DNA of 64,000 nucleotides. Origin: Lentzea sp. NBRC 102530. Lineage in GTDB: Bacteria > Actinomycetota > Actinomycetes > Mycobacteriales > Pseudonocardiaceae. Shown piece after piece: positions 8,925 to 19,557 of this stretch (the stretch's first letter is position 1; each line of letters starts with the position of its first letter). Made by a program: the position numbers and the translations under genes. Location of the stretch: positions 186,001-250,000 of the forward strand of contig NZ_BSTF01000009.1 in assembly GCF_030269365.1 (NCBI RefSeq). Reading direction: 5' to 3'. The notes under the pieces were generated by a model, which worked only from the letters and a program-made list of their open reading frames with translations, was not told the origin of the DNA and did no database searches.

Positions 8925-10490
8925 ATGCGGCGAGTGGCTTGGGTGGCCCTGGTTCTGCTGGCGGGGTGCACCTCACCCGACGGCGAGACGACCGCTTCGG
9001 CCACGTCGATCGTGATCGGCGCGGGCGGTGAACCGGAGAACCTCAACCCCGTGCTCGGCTACGCCCCCGACGGCGCGGCCAAGATCTTCGACGGGCTCGT
9101 GACGCGCGACGCGTCGCTGGCGCTGAAACCCGCACTGGCGACCGAACTGCCGACGGCCTCGGCGGACGGTCTGAAGTGGACCGCGAAGCTGCGCGAGGAC
9201 GTCACGTTCTCCGACGGCACCCCGCTCACCGCCGAGGACGTCGTGTTCACCTACCGGTCCGTGGTGGACAAGAAGGTCAACTCCACGATCGCCTCCCGGT
9301 TCGACGCACTGGCCGACGTCAAAGCCGTCGACCCGGCCACCGTCGAGTTCACGCTCTCCTACCCGTACGCGCCTTTCGCCCAGCAACTCGCGCTCGGCAT
9401 CGTGCCCGCCGCGAAGCTCACCGGGCAGGACATCAACACCGCCGCGTTCAACACCGCACCGGTCGGCACCGGCCCGTACACCGTCGCCGAGTGGCGCAAG
9501 GGTGACCGGATGGTGTTGCAGGCCAACGAGAAGTACTGGGGCGGCGCGCCCGCGATCAAGTCCGTGACCGTCGTGTTCGTGCCCGACGACAACGCGCGCG
9601 CGACCCGCATGGCCGCCGGAGAGTTCGACGGCACGGTGCTGCCGCCCAAGCTCGCCCAGACCTACCGCGACCGGTCCGGGTACAAGATCGTGCAGAACCC
9701 GTCGGCCGACTACCGCGGTCTCGGCATCCCGTCCGAGCTGCCGCTCACGTCGTCGCCGCAGGTCCGGCGCGCGATCAACCTCGGCATCAACCGCCAGGCC
9801 ATGATCGACGCCGTGCTGGCCGGGTCCGGCAAGCCCGCCTCCACGCCGATCTCGCCGTACCTGAAGGACTGGTACGACGAGGGTTCGGCGTTCACCTACG
9901 ACGTCGCCGAGGCGGAGAGGCTGCTCGACGAGGCCGGCTGGCGCAAGGGCGCGGACGGCAAGCGCGCCAAGGACGGTCAGCCCGCCCGGTTGCCGGTGCT
10001 CTACCCCGCCCCGGACGTGCTGCGCAAGGAACTCGCGCTGGCCACGGCGTCCGACATCGCGAAGCTCGGCATCGACGCGCCCGTCGAGGCCACGACGTTC
10101 GAGATCATGCTGCAACGCCGGAAGGAAGCGGCTTCGGTCTGGGGTGGCGGCGACCCGTACGACCCCGACACCGCCGCGTACACGTTGCTGCACTCGCGTT
10201 ACGCGGGCCAGCAGGGTTACGTGAACATGACGCTGTACAAGAACTCCACTGTGGACACCGCACTCGACACCGCGCGCCGCAGCCTCGACCCGGCCGCCCG
10301 CAAGAAGGCCTACGACGAGTTCCAGCAGGCGTACTCGGCCGACCCCGCGTGGGCGTTCCTGGTGTTCCTCGACCACACGTACGTCGTGCGGGACAAGTGG
10401 AACGGCCAGGAGACCCAGGTCGAGCCGCACGACCACGGCCTGGTGCACGCGGTGTGGTGGAACCTCGAGCGCTGGACCCCGAAGCCGTGA
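8925..10490 (+). CDS. ABC importer substrate-binding lipoprotein (NikA/DppA/OppA family)
   Basis: A 521-residue solute-binding protein of the peptide/nickel class (SBP_bac_5). The lipobox LLAGC puts the lipidated cysteine at residue 15. Family segments include LREDVTFSDGTPLTAEDVVFTY and DDNARATRMAAGEFD. ATG at 8925 follows GGGGAGGA. It is the first gene of a tightly overlapping five-gene operon. Peptide or nickel-chelate substrates cannot be separated by sequence alone; the adjacent histidine-rich protein and Nur-like site favour nickel. Confidence 0.9.
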   Translation: MRRVAWVALVLLAGCTSPDGETTASATSIVIGAGGEPENLNPVLGYAPDGAAKIFDGLVTRDASLALKPALATELPTASADGLKWTAKLREDVTFSDGTPLTAEDVVFTYRSVVDKKVNSTIASRFDALADVKAVDPATVEFTLSYPYAPFAQQLALGIVPAAKLTGQDINTAAFNTAPVGTGPYTVAEWRKGDRMVLQANEKYWGGAPAIKSVTVVFVPDDNARATRMAAGEFDGTVLPPKLAQTYRDRSGYKIVQNPSADYRGLGIPSELPLTSSPQVRRAINLGINRQAMIDAVLAGSGKPASTPISPYLKDWYDEGSAFTYDVAEAERLLDEAGWRKGADGKRAKDGQPARLPVLYPAPDVLRKELALATASDIAKLGIDAPVEATTFEIMLQRRKEAASVWGGGDPYDPDTAAYTLLHSRYAGQQGYVNMTLYKNSTVDTALDTARRSLDPAARKKAYDEFQQAYSADPAWAFLVFLDHTYVVRDKWNGQETQVEPHDHGLVHAVWWNLERWTPKP

Positions 10491-11467
10491 CGCGGGGCAG
10501 GGCGATCGGCCGGCTCGCGCTGCGGCGGCTGGCCTTCGCGGTCCCGGTGCTGCTGGTGGTGAGCTTCGCGTTGTTCGTGCTCGCGAAGCTCAGCCCGTTC
10601 GACCCGATCGAACGCTACTTCGGCGTGCGGATCATCGGCGCCTCGCCGGAACGCGTGGCGCAGCTGCGCGAGAACTGGGGTGTCGACGAACCCGTCGTCG
10701 CGCAGTACTGGGCCTGGTTGCGGCACGCCGTCGCGGGTGACCTCGGTGACTCGTTGTCGTTGCAGCAGCCCGTGTCCGCGGTGATCGGCGACCGTCTCGG
10801 GTGGACGGTGCTGCTGGTGTCGGTCGGGTTCACGCTGGCGCTGGTGCTCGGCCTGCTGCTCGGCACGCTCGCGGCGTGGCGGCAGGGCTCCTGGCTCGAC
10901 CGGTCGATCACCGGCGGCTGCTACGCCCTGGAGGCCGCGCCGGTGTTCTGGCTCGGGCTCGCGGTGCTCTACGTCTTCGCGTTGCAGCTGCGGTGGTTGC
11001 CCGGCGGTGGCGTGACCACGGGTTCCGCACCGCCGTCCGCCGGCGGGGTCGCGCTCCACATGGTGCTGCCGGTGACCGTGCTGGCGATCTCGCAGGCGCC
11101 GTGGTTCGTGCTGTTCGTGCGGCAGAACCTGCTCGAGTCGTTCACGCAGGACCACGTGATCGGGGCGCGGGCGCGCGGCCTGCCGGACCACCTGGTGGTG
11201 TCCGGGCACGCGCTGCGCACCTCGCTGCTGCCGTTCCTGACGCTGCTCGGCGCCCGGCTGCCCGAGCTGATCACCGGGGCGTTGCTGGTGGAGACCGTGT
11301 TCTCGTGGCCGGGCATCGCGCGGGCGACCGTGGAGGCGGCGCTGAACGTCGACTTCGCCCTGCTCGGCGCGCTGACCGTGATGGCGACCGGTGTGGTGCT
11401 GCTGGGCAACCTGCTGGCCGACGTCCTGTACGCCCTGGCCGACCCGAGGGTGGCGCTCGATGGCTGA
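10487..11467 (+). CDS. ABC importer permease, NikB/DppB type
   Basis: A 326-residue inner-membrane permease with six helices and the binding-protein-dependent EAA loop around VIGARARGLPDHLVV. The N-terminal region matches the DppB/NikB family: a first helix, then a periplasmic domain ending GDLGDSLSLQQPVS. The GTG start overlaps the stop of the substrate-binding gene as GTGA, fixing the start and implying coupled translation. Confidence 0.9.
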   Translation: MTRGRAIGRLALRRLAFAVPVLLVVSFALFVLAKLSPFDPIERYFGVRIIGASPERVAQLRENWGVDEPVVAQYWAWLRHAVAGDLGDSLSLQQPVSAVIGDRLGWTVLLVSVGFTLALVLGLLLGTLAAWRQGSWLDRSITGGCYALEAAPVFWLGLAVLYVFALQLRWLPGGGVTTGSAPPSAGGVALHMVLPVTVLAISQAPWFVLFVRQNLLESFTQDHVIGARARGLPDHLVVSGHALRTSLLPFLTLLGARLPELITGALLVETVFSWPGIARATVEAALNVDFALLGALTVMATGVVLLGNLLADVLYALADPRVALDG

Positions 11468-12344
11468 CCTGACCTGGCGTCCTGCCCCGCGCAGCCGCCT
11501 CACCGCCGCGTCTCCCCCGCGTTCGCCGAAGTGGCGGCTGCTGCCGTCCGCGATCGTCCTCGGGATCGTCGCGGTGGTCGTCCTGGTCGTGCCGTTGTTC
11601 GTGCAGCTCAACGAGCAGTACGTCGACCTCGCGATCGCCAACCGGCCACCGTCGGCCGCGCACCTGTTCGGCACCGACGAACTCGGCCGCGACGTCTTGC
11701 TGCGCTGCGTTTACGCGCTGCGGGTCTCGTTGACGGTCGGGGTGGTCGCGGCGGTGATCTCGGCGGTCGTCGGCACGGCGGTCGGCGCGCTGGCGGGCTC
11801 GATCGGTGGCTGGTTCGACCGCGTGCTCATGCGGGTGGTCGACGCGATCGCCTCGGTACCGCACCTGTTGCTGGGCATCGTGATCGTCGCGATCCTGCGG
11901 CCGAGCCTGCACGCCGTGATCATCTCGATCGCGCTGACGCACTGGCTCACGGCCGCCCGGATCGTGCGCTCCGAGGTGTTGTCGTTGCGCACCAGGCCGT
12001 TCATCGACGCGGCGATCGTCGGCGGTGCCACCCGGTTGCAGGTGCTCACGCGGCACCTGCTGCCGAACGTCGCCCCGCAGGTGCTGCTCGCGACGACGTT
12101 GATGGTGCCGCACGCGGTGTGGCACGAGACGGCGTTGTCGTTCCTGGGCCTCGGGCTCCCGCCGCACGCGGCCAGCATCGGCAACATGATCAACGACGCC
12201 CAGCGCTCGTTGCTGCTCGGCGGCTGGTGGATGTCGCTGGCACCGGGCCTGATGCTGATCATCACGACGCTCGCGGTGTCCGGCGTGAGCGGCGTGTGGC
12301 GGGATCGGCTGAACCCCAAGCGGCGCACGGAGTTGACGTGGTGA
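11460..12344 (+). CDS. ABC importer permease, NikC/DppC type
   Basis: A 294-residue second permease. It has the DppC/NikC hallmarks: a short cytoplasmic N-terminus, one helix, the HLFGTDELGRDVLLR segment, then five helices with the EAA-like loop DAAIVGGATRLQVLTRHLLPN. ATG at 11460 overlaps the previous gene by 8 bases. It should pair with the NikB-type permease to form the channel. Confidence 0.9.
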   Translation: MADLTWRPAPRSRLTAASPPRSPKWRLLPSAIVLGIVAVVVLVVPLFVQLNEQYVDLAIANRPPSAAHLFGTDELGRDVLLRCVYALRVSLTVGVVAAVISAVVGTAVGALAGSIGGWFDRVLMRVVDAIASVPHLLLGIVIVAILRPSLHAVIISIALTHWLTAARIVRSEVLSLRTRPFIDAAIVGGATRLQVLTRHLLPNVAPQVLLATTLMVPHAVWHETALSFLGLGLPPHAASIGNMINDAQRSLLLGGWWMSLAPGLMLIITTLAVSGVSGVWRDRLNPKRRTELTW

Positions 12345-13240
12345 ACCTGGAGATCGACCGGGTGTCGGTGCGGTTCGCGCTCAAAGGCGCGACCGTGCAG
12401 GCCGTGAACGACGTGTCGTTGCGGATCAGGCCGGGCGAGTGCGTGGCGCTGGTCGGCGAGAGCGGCTGCGGCAAGACCGTGCTGGCGTCGGCACTGCTCG
12501 GGTTCCTGCCCGGCAACGCGGAGACCTCCGGCAGCGCACGGCTCGGCGACGTCGACCTGCTCGCGGCGACCGACCACGAGCTGGCGACCAAGGTGCGTGG
12601 GCGGCAGATCGGTCTCATCCCGCAGAGCCCGGCGAGCCACCTGACGCCCGTGCGCACCGCCCGGTCCCAACTCGAAGAGGCCGCCCGGATTCTCGGCGGC
12701 GACGCGGACCAGGCCGCCGAACGCGCCGGTCTGCTGCCCGAACACCTCGACCGCTACCCCCACGAGCTGTCCGGCGGCATGGCCCAGCGCGTCGCGAACG
12801 CCCTGGCCCTCGTCGGCAACCCGCCGTTGCTGATCGCCGACGAACCCACCACCGGCCTCGACCGCGACCTCGTCGACGGGCTTCTGCAGGAGTTCCGCCG
12901 GCTCGTGGACGAGGGGCACGCCGTCCTGCTGATCACGCACGACCTGGCGGCGGCCCACCAGGTCGCCGACCGGATCGCGGTGATGTACGCGGGCCGGATC
13001 GTCGAGGTCGGCCCGGCGCACGAGGTGCTCGACCACGCGCGGCACCCGTACGCGCGCGGGCTCGCCAACGCGTTGCCGGAACGGGACTTCGTGCCGGTGC
13101 CCGGCCAGCCTCCCCTGCTCACCGACCTGCCGGCGGGGTGCGCGTTCGCCCCGCGTTGCGAGCAGGCCACCGCGATCTGCGAGGACCGCCCCGTGCTGAC
13201 CGACGACCCGCACGCCGTCGCGTGCCACCTGCCGTGCTGA
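12341..13240 (+). CDS. ABC importer ATPase, NikD/DppD type
   Basis: A 299-residue ATPase with Walker A GESGCGKT, signature LSGGMAQRV, Walker B LLIADEPTTGLD and the switch histidine in LLITHD. The C-terminal cysteine-containing tail (CAFAPRCEQATAIC) is the oligopeptide/nickel family domain that can hold an Fe-S cluster. GTG at 12341 overlaps the permease stop as GTGA. Confidence 0.9.
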   Translation: MNLEIDRVSVRFALKGATVQAVNDVSLRIRPGECVALVGESGCGKTVLASALLGFLPGNAETSGSARLGDVDLLAATDHELATKVRGRQIGLIPQSPASHLTPVRTARSQLEEAARILGGDADQAAERAGLLPEHLDRYPHELSGGMAQRVANALALVGNPPLLIADEPTTGLDRDLVDGLLQEFRRLVDEGHAVLLITHDLAAAHQVADRIAVMYAGRIVEVGPAHEVLDHARHPYARGLANALPERDFVPVPGQPPLLTDLPAGCAFAPRCEQATAICEDRPVLTDDPHAVACHLPC

Positions 13241-13836
13241 GCGGCACCGGCATCACCGCCGGCTACCGCGGCCCGGTGATCACCGACGTCAGCCTCACCG
13301 TCCACCCGGGACGGACCGTCGGGCTGGCCGGGCCGAGCGGGTCCGGCAAGTCCACTTTGGCGCGTGTGCTCGCGTTGCTGCACAAGCCGTTCGCGGGGAC
13401 CGTGGAGATCGACGGCGAGACCGTCACCGGGTTCCGCTTCCGGGCCCGGCAGCGCACGAAGATCGGTGTGCTGTTCCAGCAGCCCCGGCTGTCGGTCGAC
13501 CCGCGGTTCACGCTGCGCCAGGCCATCGCGGAACCGGGCGGCGACCGGGTGGACGAGCTCGCGGAGCTGGTGATGCTCACCGACGACCTGCTGGGCCGCC
13601 GTCCGCACGAGGTCAGCGACGGCCAGCTGCAACGCGCCTGCCTCGCGCGGGCGCTGGCGCTGAACCCGCGCTACCTGATCTGCGACGAGATGACGACGAT
13701 GCTGGACGCCTCCACGACAGCCGCGCTGGTCGGCGTGATCCGCGACTACCAGACCCGTTCCGGCGCCGGGGTGCTCGCGATCTCGCACGACGCCACGCTG
13801 CTCGGCCGGTGGGCGGACGAGACCGTCAGACTTTGA
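13234..13836 (+). CDS. ABC importer ATPase, NikE/DppF type, short
   Basis: A 200-residue ATPase with Walker A GPSGSGKST, Walker B YLICDEMTTMLD and the switch histidine in AISHD. Two oddities stand out. The ABC signature is VSDGQLQRA rather than LSGGQ, and the protein lacks the C-terminal family domain found in its partner. It starts at a GTG overlapping the NikD-type stop by 7 bases. It probably forms an asymmetric ATPase pair with that protein. Confidence 0.85.
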   Translation: MLSGTGITAGYRGPVITDVSLTVHPGRTVGLAGPSGSGKSTLARVLALLHKPFAGTVEIDGETVTGFRFRARQRTKIGVLFQQPRLSVDPRFTLRQAIAEPGGDRVDELAELVMLTDDLLGRRPHEVSDGQLQRACLARALALNPRYLICDEMTTMLDASTTAALVGVIRDYQTRSGAGVLAISHDATLLGRWADETVRL

Positions 13837-14350
13837 GCACCGCGTCCACGATGACGTTGTCCCGGTAGCTGCCCGCGGCCCGGTCGAAGTCGCCGCCGCA
13901 CGTCACGAGCCGCAGCTCGGACAACGACGTCGGCCCGTACACGGCCTCGGTCGGGAACGCCGTCTTGTCCGTGGTGTGCGTGCCGCTGACGACGAACGTG
14001 AGCTTGCTGCCGTCCTCGCGCTCCACCAGCACCTCGGCGCCGGGCTGCAACTCGGGCAGCCGGAAGAACACCCCCGGCCCGGTCTTCGAGTCGACGTGCC
14101 CGGCGATCACCGCGGGCCCGGCGTCCCCCGGCGCGACGCCCTTGGCGTACCACCCGGCCTTGTCCGCGCGCGTCGGCGGCTCCAGCGCCCCGGCCGAGTC
14201 GACCTCCAACGCCTCCAGCGTGGTCTCGACCCCGATCGACGGGATCGACACCGTCACCGGCTCCGGCACCTCGTCACCGCCGGGTCCCTTGACCACGTAG
14301 ATCAGCGTGACCAGGACCGCCACGCCCATCAGCAGCTTGCCCTTGGCCAT
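13826..14350 (-). CDS. Class F sortase
   Basis: A 174-residue membrane-anchored transpeptidase. One N-terminal signal-anchor helix (about 5-21) is followed by the sortase barrel: PSIGVETTLE, the catalytic His in AGHVDSKTG, and the catalytic Cys in LVTCGGDFD with Arg in DRAAGSYRDN. Class F sortases occur in actinobacteria and often sit next to DUF4397 proteins, as here. It follows the DUF4397 gene after 1 base and overlaps the convergent ATPase gene by 11 bases. Confidence 0.92.
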   Translation of the reverse strand: MAKGKLLMGVAVLVTLIYVVKGPGGDEVPEPVTVSIPSIGVETTLEALEVDSAGALEPPTRADKAGWYAKGVAPGDAGPAVIAGHVDSKTGPGVFFRLPELQPGAEVLVEREDGSKLTFVVSGTHTTDKTAFPTEAVYGPTSLSELRLVTCGGDFDRAAGSYRDNVIVDAVLKV

Positions 14351-14351
14351 G

Positions 14352-15089
14352 TCAGCCGAACCGGAACAACCGGCCGCGCACCGAGTACATCGCCACGCCC
14401 ACGATCAACGTGATGACCAGCGCGGTCAGCCAGTCCCAGCCGCCCGCCATGCCGCCGAACCCGGTCTCCTGCCCGCCGCTCGGCACGACCTCGGCGCCCT
14501 TGGCGTCGGTCCGCAGCTCGATCCGCCGCGCGTTGACCAGCAGCGAGTAGACACCGCCCGCTTCGAGCGGGGTGTCGAGCTTCGTCGAGTCCTTGCCGCG
14601 CTGGAGCACCTCCAGGGCGTCCGGGCCGGCCGGCACGAGGACGTAGCCGGTCGACGAGGTCGGCTGCACGCCGCGGTGCACCATCGTGGTGCCGCGCTGC
14701 AGGTCCGTCTCCGCGTCGCCCGCGTTGATCACCCGGATCCGCGCCTGGCCGTTCGGCGGCTGGCTGACGTCGTCCTCCAGCGTCCGCATCGAGGACGCCA
14801 TGTCGATGACCGTGTACGCCTGCCCGGCGGTCGCCCGGACCGTCACGGACCGCAGCAGCGGGCTCCCCGGTTCCGACATGCGGAACTCGACGACGTGCTC
14901 GCCCGGCTCGACCCGGCGGTAGTCCCAGAGCTCGGCGAAGTCGAGGGTGCCGAGCTTCTCCCCGTCGAGGACGGCGTCGACCCGCGCCTGGTCCATCGAG
15001 AAGTGCCCGAGCCGCACGTACGTACCCGTCGCGGCCTGCGCGGGCGTGGCGCTGAGCAGCAACAACAGCACAACGGCGAGCACTCGCAC
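14352..15089 (-). CDS. Secreted DUF4397-domain protein with C-terminal membrane anchor
   Basis: A 245-residue surface protein. Signal peptide in residues 1-20 (VLAVVLLLLLSATPAQA), DUF4397 beta-sandwich region (about 25-200) with RLGHFSMDQARVDAVLDG and RIRVINAGDAET, then a single helix (about 222-240) and a short basic tail (RGRLFRFG). GTG at 15089 follows GAGGGGAGGGG and gives a proper signal peptide. No clear LPXTG motif is visible. The pairing with sortase F suggests the two work at the cell surface. Confidence 0.85.
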   Translation of the reverse strand: MRVLAVVLLLLLSATPAQAATGTYVRLGHFSMDQARVDAVLDGEKLGTLDFAELWDYRRVEPGEHVVEFRMSEPGSPLLRSVTVRATAGQAYTVIDMASSMRTLEDDVSQPPNGQARIRVINAGDAETDLQRGTTMVHRGVQPTSSTGYVLVPAGPDALEVLQRGKDSTKLDTPLEAGGVYSLLVNARRIELRTDAKGAEVVPSGGQETGFGGMAGGWDWLTALVITLIVGVAMYSVRGRLFRFG

Positions 15090-15136
15090 GCGGACCCCTC
15101 CCCTCACCGGACGCGCTCCAACGATAACCCGCCTGA

Positions 15137-15994
15137 TCACCGTCCGGTGAGCCTCGTGCGCCCTCCGGCGTGCGACACGGCGGCCGCGGAGGCCTCGACC
15201 GCGAGCCCGGCCGCCTCCTCCGGCCCGTCCCCACGCGTGAGGGCGAACGTCAGGGCGGCCACGAACGCGTCCCCGCCGCCGGTCGTGTCGACGACCTCGA
15301 CGTCTCCCAGGGGCACGACCAGCTCTCCCCCGTCCCACACGAACACGTTGCCCACGTCGTCCACGGCGAACGCCACGAGCTCCTTGGGCATCAGCTCACG
15401 GGCGGCGCTGATCGCGTCGTCGGCCGTCCTGATGGTGCGCCCGGTCAGCAGTTCGGCCTCGCGGTGGTCGGCCCTGACGACGTCCGCGCAGGCCAGCAGC
15501 TCGTCCCTCAGCTGTTCGGACGCACCGTCGAGCACCACGCGCCCCTGGGCCGCCCGTGCCGCCGCGAGTGCCACCTCAGGCCGTTGCTGCAACTGCACCA
15601 CCACGGCGCGCGCACGTTCGATGAGGTCCAACGGCAGGTCTTCCTCCCGCAGCAGCACGCCGTCCGGGAGGTCCTCCAGATAGCGCCAGCCGTCCGCGAC
15701 GACGTCCACGATCAGCCCGGTGGCGCAGTCCGGCCGCACGACCACGTTGCGGGTCGCGATGCCGTCGGCGGCGGCACGGGCGATCAGCCGCGTGCCCACG
15801 TCGTCGTCCCCGACCACGCCCACCAGCGCGACGGGCGCACCGAGCTGCGCCAGCCCGGACGCGATGTTCGCGCCCTTGCCGCCGAGCACCTCCCGGCGTT
15901 GCCTCACGGGCGCCGTGCCACCGGGGCCCGGCACCTCGTCCACGACGAGCACCAGGTCCCGTGCCACCTGTCCGACCACCACGATCTCGTCCAC
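15137..15994 (-). CDS. PfkB-family carbohydrate kinase
   Basis: A 285-residue ribokinase-like kinase. Signature 1 is GGKGANIASGLAQLG and signature 2 is DTTGGGDAFVAAL, where the usual anion-hole sequence is DTTGAGDAF; the catalytic Asp is retained. Family members phosphorylate ribose, fructose, adenosine or related sugars with ATP. No linked sugar gene identifies the substrate. Confidence 0.88.
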   Translation of the reverse strand: MDEIVVVGQVARDLVLVVDEVPGPGGTAPVRQRREVLGGKGANIASGLAQLGAPVALVGVVGDDDVGTRLIARAAADGIATRNVVVRPDCATGLIVDVVADGWRYLEDLPDGVLLREEDLPLDLIERARAVVVQLQQRPEVALAAARAAQGRVVLDGASEQLRDELLACADVVRADHREAELLTGRTIRTADDAISAARELMPKELVAFAVDDVGNVFVWDGGELVVPLGDVEVVDTTGGGDAFVAALTFALTRGDGPEEAAGLAVEASAAAVSHAGGRTRLTGR

Positions 15995-16003
15995 CCAGGG
16001 GGA

Positions 16004-16753
16004 CTACCCGCGCGAGAACCGATCCGTAACGTCCTCGCCGTCCGGCAGCACCGCGAACAGGTCCACCGGCGTCCGCTGGGACACCATCTCGCTGCGGTGC
16101 AGCCGCTTGAGCCGGTCCCTGGCCACGACGACCTGCTGGCCCGGCGCGGACAGCACGAGCACCGGCACCGCGCCCTGGGCGACGTGCGCGCCCACCCGGT
16201 CGGCGTGCCCGCGCCCGAACTTGAGCACCCTGCCGTACCGCACGAGGTAGAGCAGCGTCGTGTCGCCGCGCAGCCGCCTGAGCCTCGCCACCTCGCCCGT
16301 CTCGTCGTCGCGGCCCCAGGTGCCGTGCGACCTCGTCAGCCACCGGTACCCGGTCCAGGGCAGGCCGTGCACGTCCGTCGCGAGCACCGTCCACCCCGGC
16401 CTGGAATACTTCGCCAGGCGGATCTTCACGGTCGTCGCGGCGAGGAACTCCGAGTTCTCCCGCCAGGTGCCGTCGAGCTCCAGCCGGTGCGCGATCCTCT
16501 GCACCGCCGGGTCCGGCACCGACCTGTCGTCCAGGCACACCAGGCACCTCGTGCGCCAGCCGGCGCCGCACGACCGCGCGACCCCGCACCAGCCGCACTG
16601 CTGGATCTGCACCTCGGCACCGCCCGGCCGGTCGTGCAGGACCTTCATCTGGTCCTCCACGAGCCGCAGGCACGGCCCGCACAAAGCACACCACGCGACC
16701 TCGGTGACCTCTTTGCGCGGCAACCGGGTCATGCAGTTGATGCACTGCTTCAC
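16004..16753 (-). CDS. Zn-ribbon protein with possible GIY-YIG-like C-terminal domain
   Basis: A 249-residue protein of unknown function. The N-terminal 90 residues contain four CxxC pairs (CINC, CALC, CGWC, CLVC), which should bind two zinc ions. The C-terminal part has LLYLVRYGRVLKFGRGHADRVGAH, similar in shape to a degenerate GIY-YIG nuclease core, but lacking a convincing catalytic set. It stands alone between the kinase and the GAF regulator genes. Confidence 0.6.
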   Translation of the reverse strand: MKQCINCMTRLPRKEVTEVAWCALCGPCLRLVEDQMKVLHDRPGGAEVQIQQCGWCGVARSCGAGWRTRCLVCLDDRSVPDPAVQRIAHRLELDGTWRENSEFLAATTVKIRLAKYSRPGWTVLATDVHGLPWTGYRWLTRSHGTWGRDDETGEVARLRRLRGDTTLLYLVRYGRVLKFGRGHADRVGAHVAQGAVPVLVLSAPGQQVVVARDRLKRLHRSEMVSQRTPVDLFAVLPDGEDVTDRFSRG

Positions 16754-16780
16754 TGTTCACTCTCCCCCTTGCGGGAAAGC

Positions 16781-17905
16781 CTATTCCAGCGCCCTTCGCA
16801 GGCGCGAGGAGACGAGCGCGTGACGGGGATCGGCCACCGGGAGCAGCACGCGCAGGCGTTCGAGCACCTCGACGTCGTCCCCGCTGTCCGCGAACGACAG
16901 CAACGCGTCGAGATCTCCCCGCTCCAGCACACCCCTGCGCACCGCGGCGGCGAGGTCCACCCGTTCCTCGCGGACCACGGGCGCGTCCGACCGGGGCAGC
17001 AGATCGCCGCTGTAGTGCCGGGTGGCCCGGCCCGCGTCACCGGAGCGCAGCGCCGTCCGCACGTCCAGGAAGTCGCCGCGCACCACCGCGTCGAGCCGGT
17101 ACGGCCTCGTCAACAGGACACCACCGAGCTGCGCACGCAGCCTGTGCAGCTCCGCGCGGACCGTGGTCGGGTTCCCGCGTTCACCATAGAGCAACAACGC
17201 GAGTTGTTCCGCCGTGAGTCCCTTGGGGTGCAACGCGAGCGCCGTGAGCACCTCGGCGTTGCGCAGGGTCAGGGCGAGCGGCCGCCCGTCGAGGTCGGCG
17301 TGCAGCCCGTTGAGGAAGTTCAACGTCAGCACGTGCTGCCTCGGTGCGAACTGCTTGAGGTGGTGCGTGGCGAGCTGGGCGGCGGCGGACACGAGCTGCG
17401 CGACGGCCGGGTGCATCGTCTTGAGCGGCCCGCTGACGTCGACCACGCCCAGCAGCACGCCCGTGTGGGGGTCGAGGATCGGGCTCGCCGCGCACGTCCA
17501 GCCGTGGTAGGTGCGCACGAGGTGTTCACGCGAGTGCACGGTGACGGGGCGGCCGGTCGCGAGCGCCGTGCCCATCGCGTTCGTGCCGATGACGTCCTCG
17601 CTCCAGCGCGAGCCCTCGGTGAGGTGGACGCGTTCGGCGCTGTGCCGCACCCCGTTGTCGCCCTCGCACCAGAGGATGGTGCCGCGGGTGTCGGTGACGA
17701 TCATGATCGTGTCGTCCATCGACAGCGTGGCCTTCAGCAGCGGCACGGTGTGGGCGAGCGGGTGCGCGCCGCGCAGGTCCGCGATCTCGTCGCGCGCGTA
17801 GACCACCGGAGCCTCGTGCCGGTCCGGGTCGACGCGCGCGGCCAGGGAGCGCCGCCACGACTCGAAGATCACCGGACGCGCGGCACCCAGCTCGACTGGG
17901 TCCAT
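16781..17905 (-). CDS. GAF-domain transcriptional regulator of aldehyde/acetoin type
   Basis: A 374-residue regulator. About residues 10-200 match the AcoR/DhaR N-terminal sensor (FESWRRSLAARVDPDR, then a GAF domain with GTNAMGTALATGRPVTVHSREH). The C-terminal region (about 235-300) looks like a transcriptional-regulatory winged helix (LTLRNAEVLTALALHPKGLTAEQLA); no sigma54 AAA domain is present. ATG at 17905 was chosen because the upstream extension has no family similarity. It is divergent from the aldehyde dehydrogenase gene it probably controls. Confidence 0.82.
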   Translation of the reverse strand: MDPVELGAARPVIFESWRRSLAARVDPDRHEAPVVYARDEIADLRGAHPLAHTVPLLKATLSMDDTIMIVTDTRGTILWCEGDNGVRHSAERVHLTEGSRWSEDVIGTNAMGTALATGRPVTVHSREHLVRTYHGWTCAASPILDPHTGVLLGVVDVSGPLKTMHPAVAQLVSAAAQLATHHLKQFAPRQHVLTLNFLNGLHADLDGRPLALTLRNAEVLTALALHPKGLTAEQLALLLYGERGNPTTVRAELHRLRAQLGGVLLTRPYRLDAVVRGDFLDVRTALRSGDAGRATRHYSGDLLPRSDAPVVREERVDLAAAVRRGVLERGDLDALLSFADSGDDVEVLERLRVLLPVADPRHALVSSRLRRALE

Positions 17906-17964
17906 CGGTCCAGGATGCAGGCCGCTCCGCCGCCTGAGCAAGCCTGCGGTTAGTCCGATCGGAT

Positions 17965-17985
17965 GCAACGTGGGTGAAACGTTGC
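17965..17985. promoter_or_regulatory. Inverted repeat operator between GAF regulator and aldehyde dehydrogenase
   Basis: GCAACGT-N7-ACGTTGC is a perfect 7-bp dyad centred 58 bases before the dehydrogenase start and 70 bases before the regulator start. It is the natural candidate binding site for the divergent GAF regulator. Confidence 0.6.
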
Positions 17986-18033
17986 CGGTTCTACGTTCGC
18001 CGCCTGTTCGCAACGACGCGGGAGGCAGGGCGC

Positions 18034-19556
<1,523 letters not shown>

Positions 19557-19557
<1 letters not shown>

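Noticed and set aside
8973-10448. Long minus-strand frame antisense to the substrate-binding protein
   Set aside because: Typical high-GC shadow frame without domain patterns.
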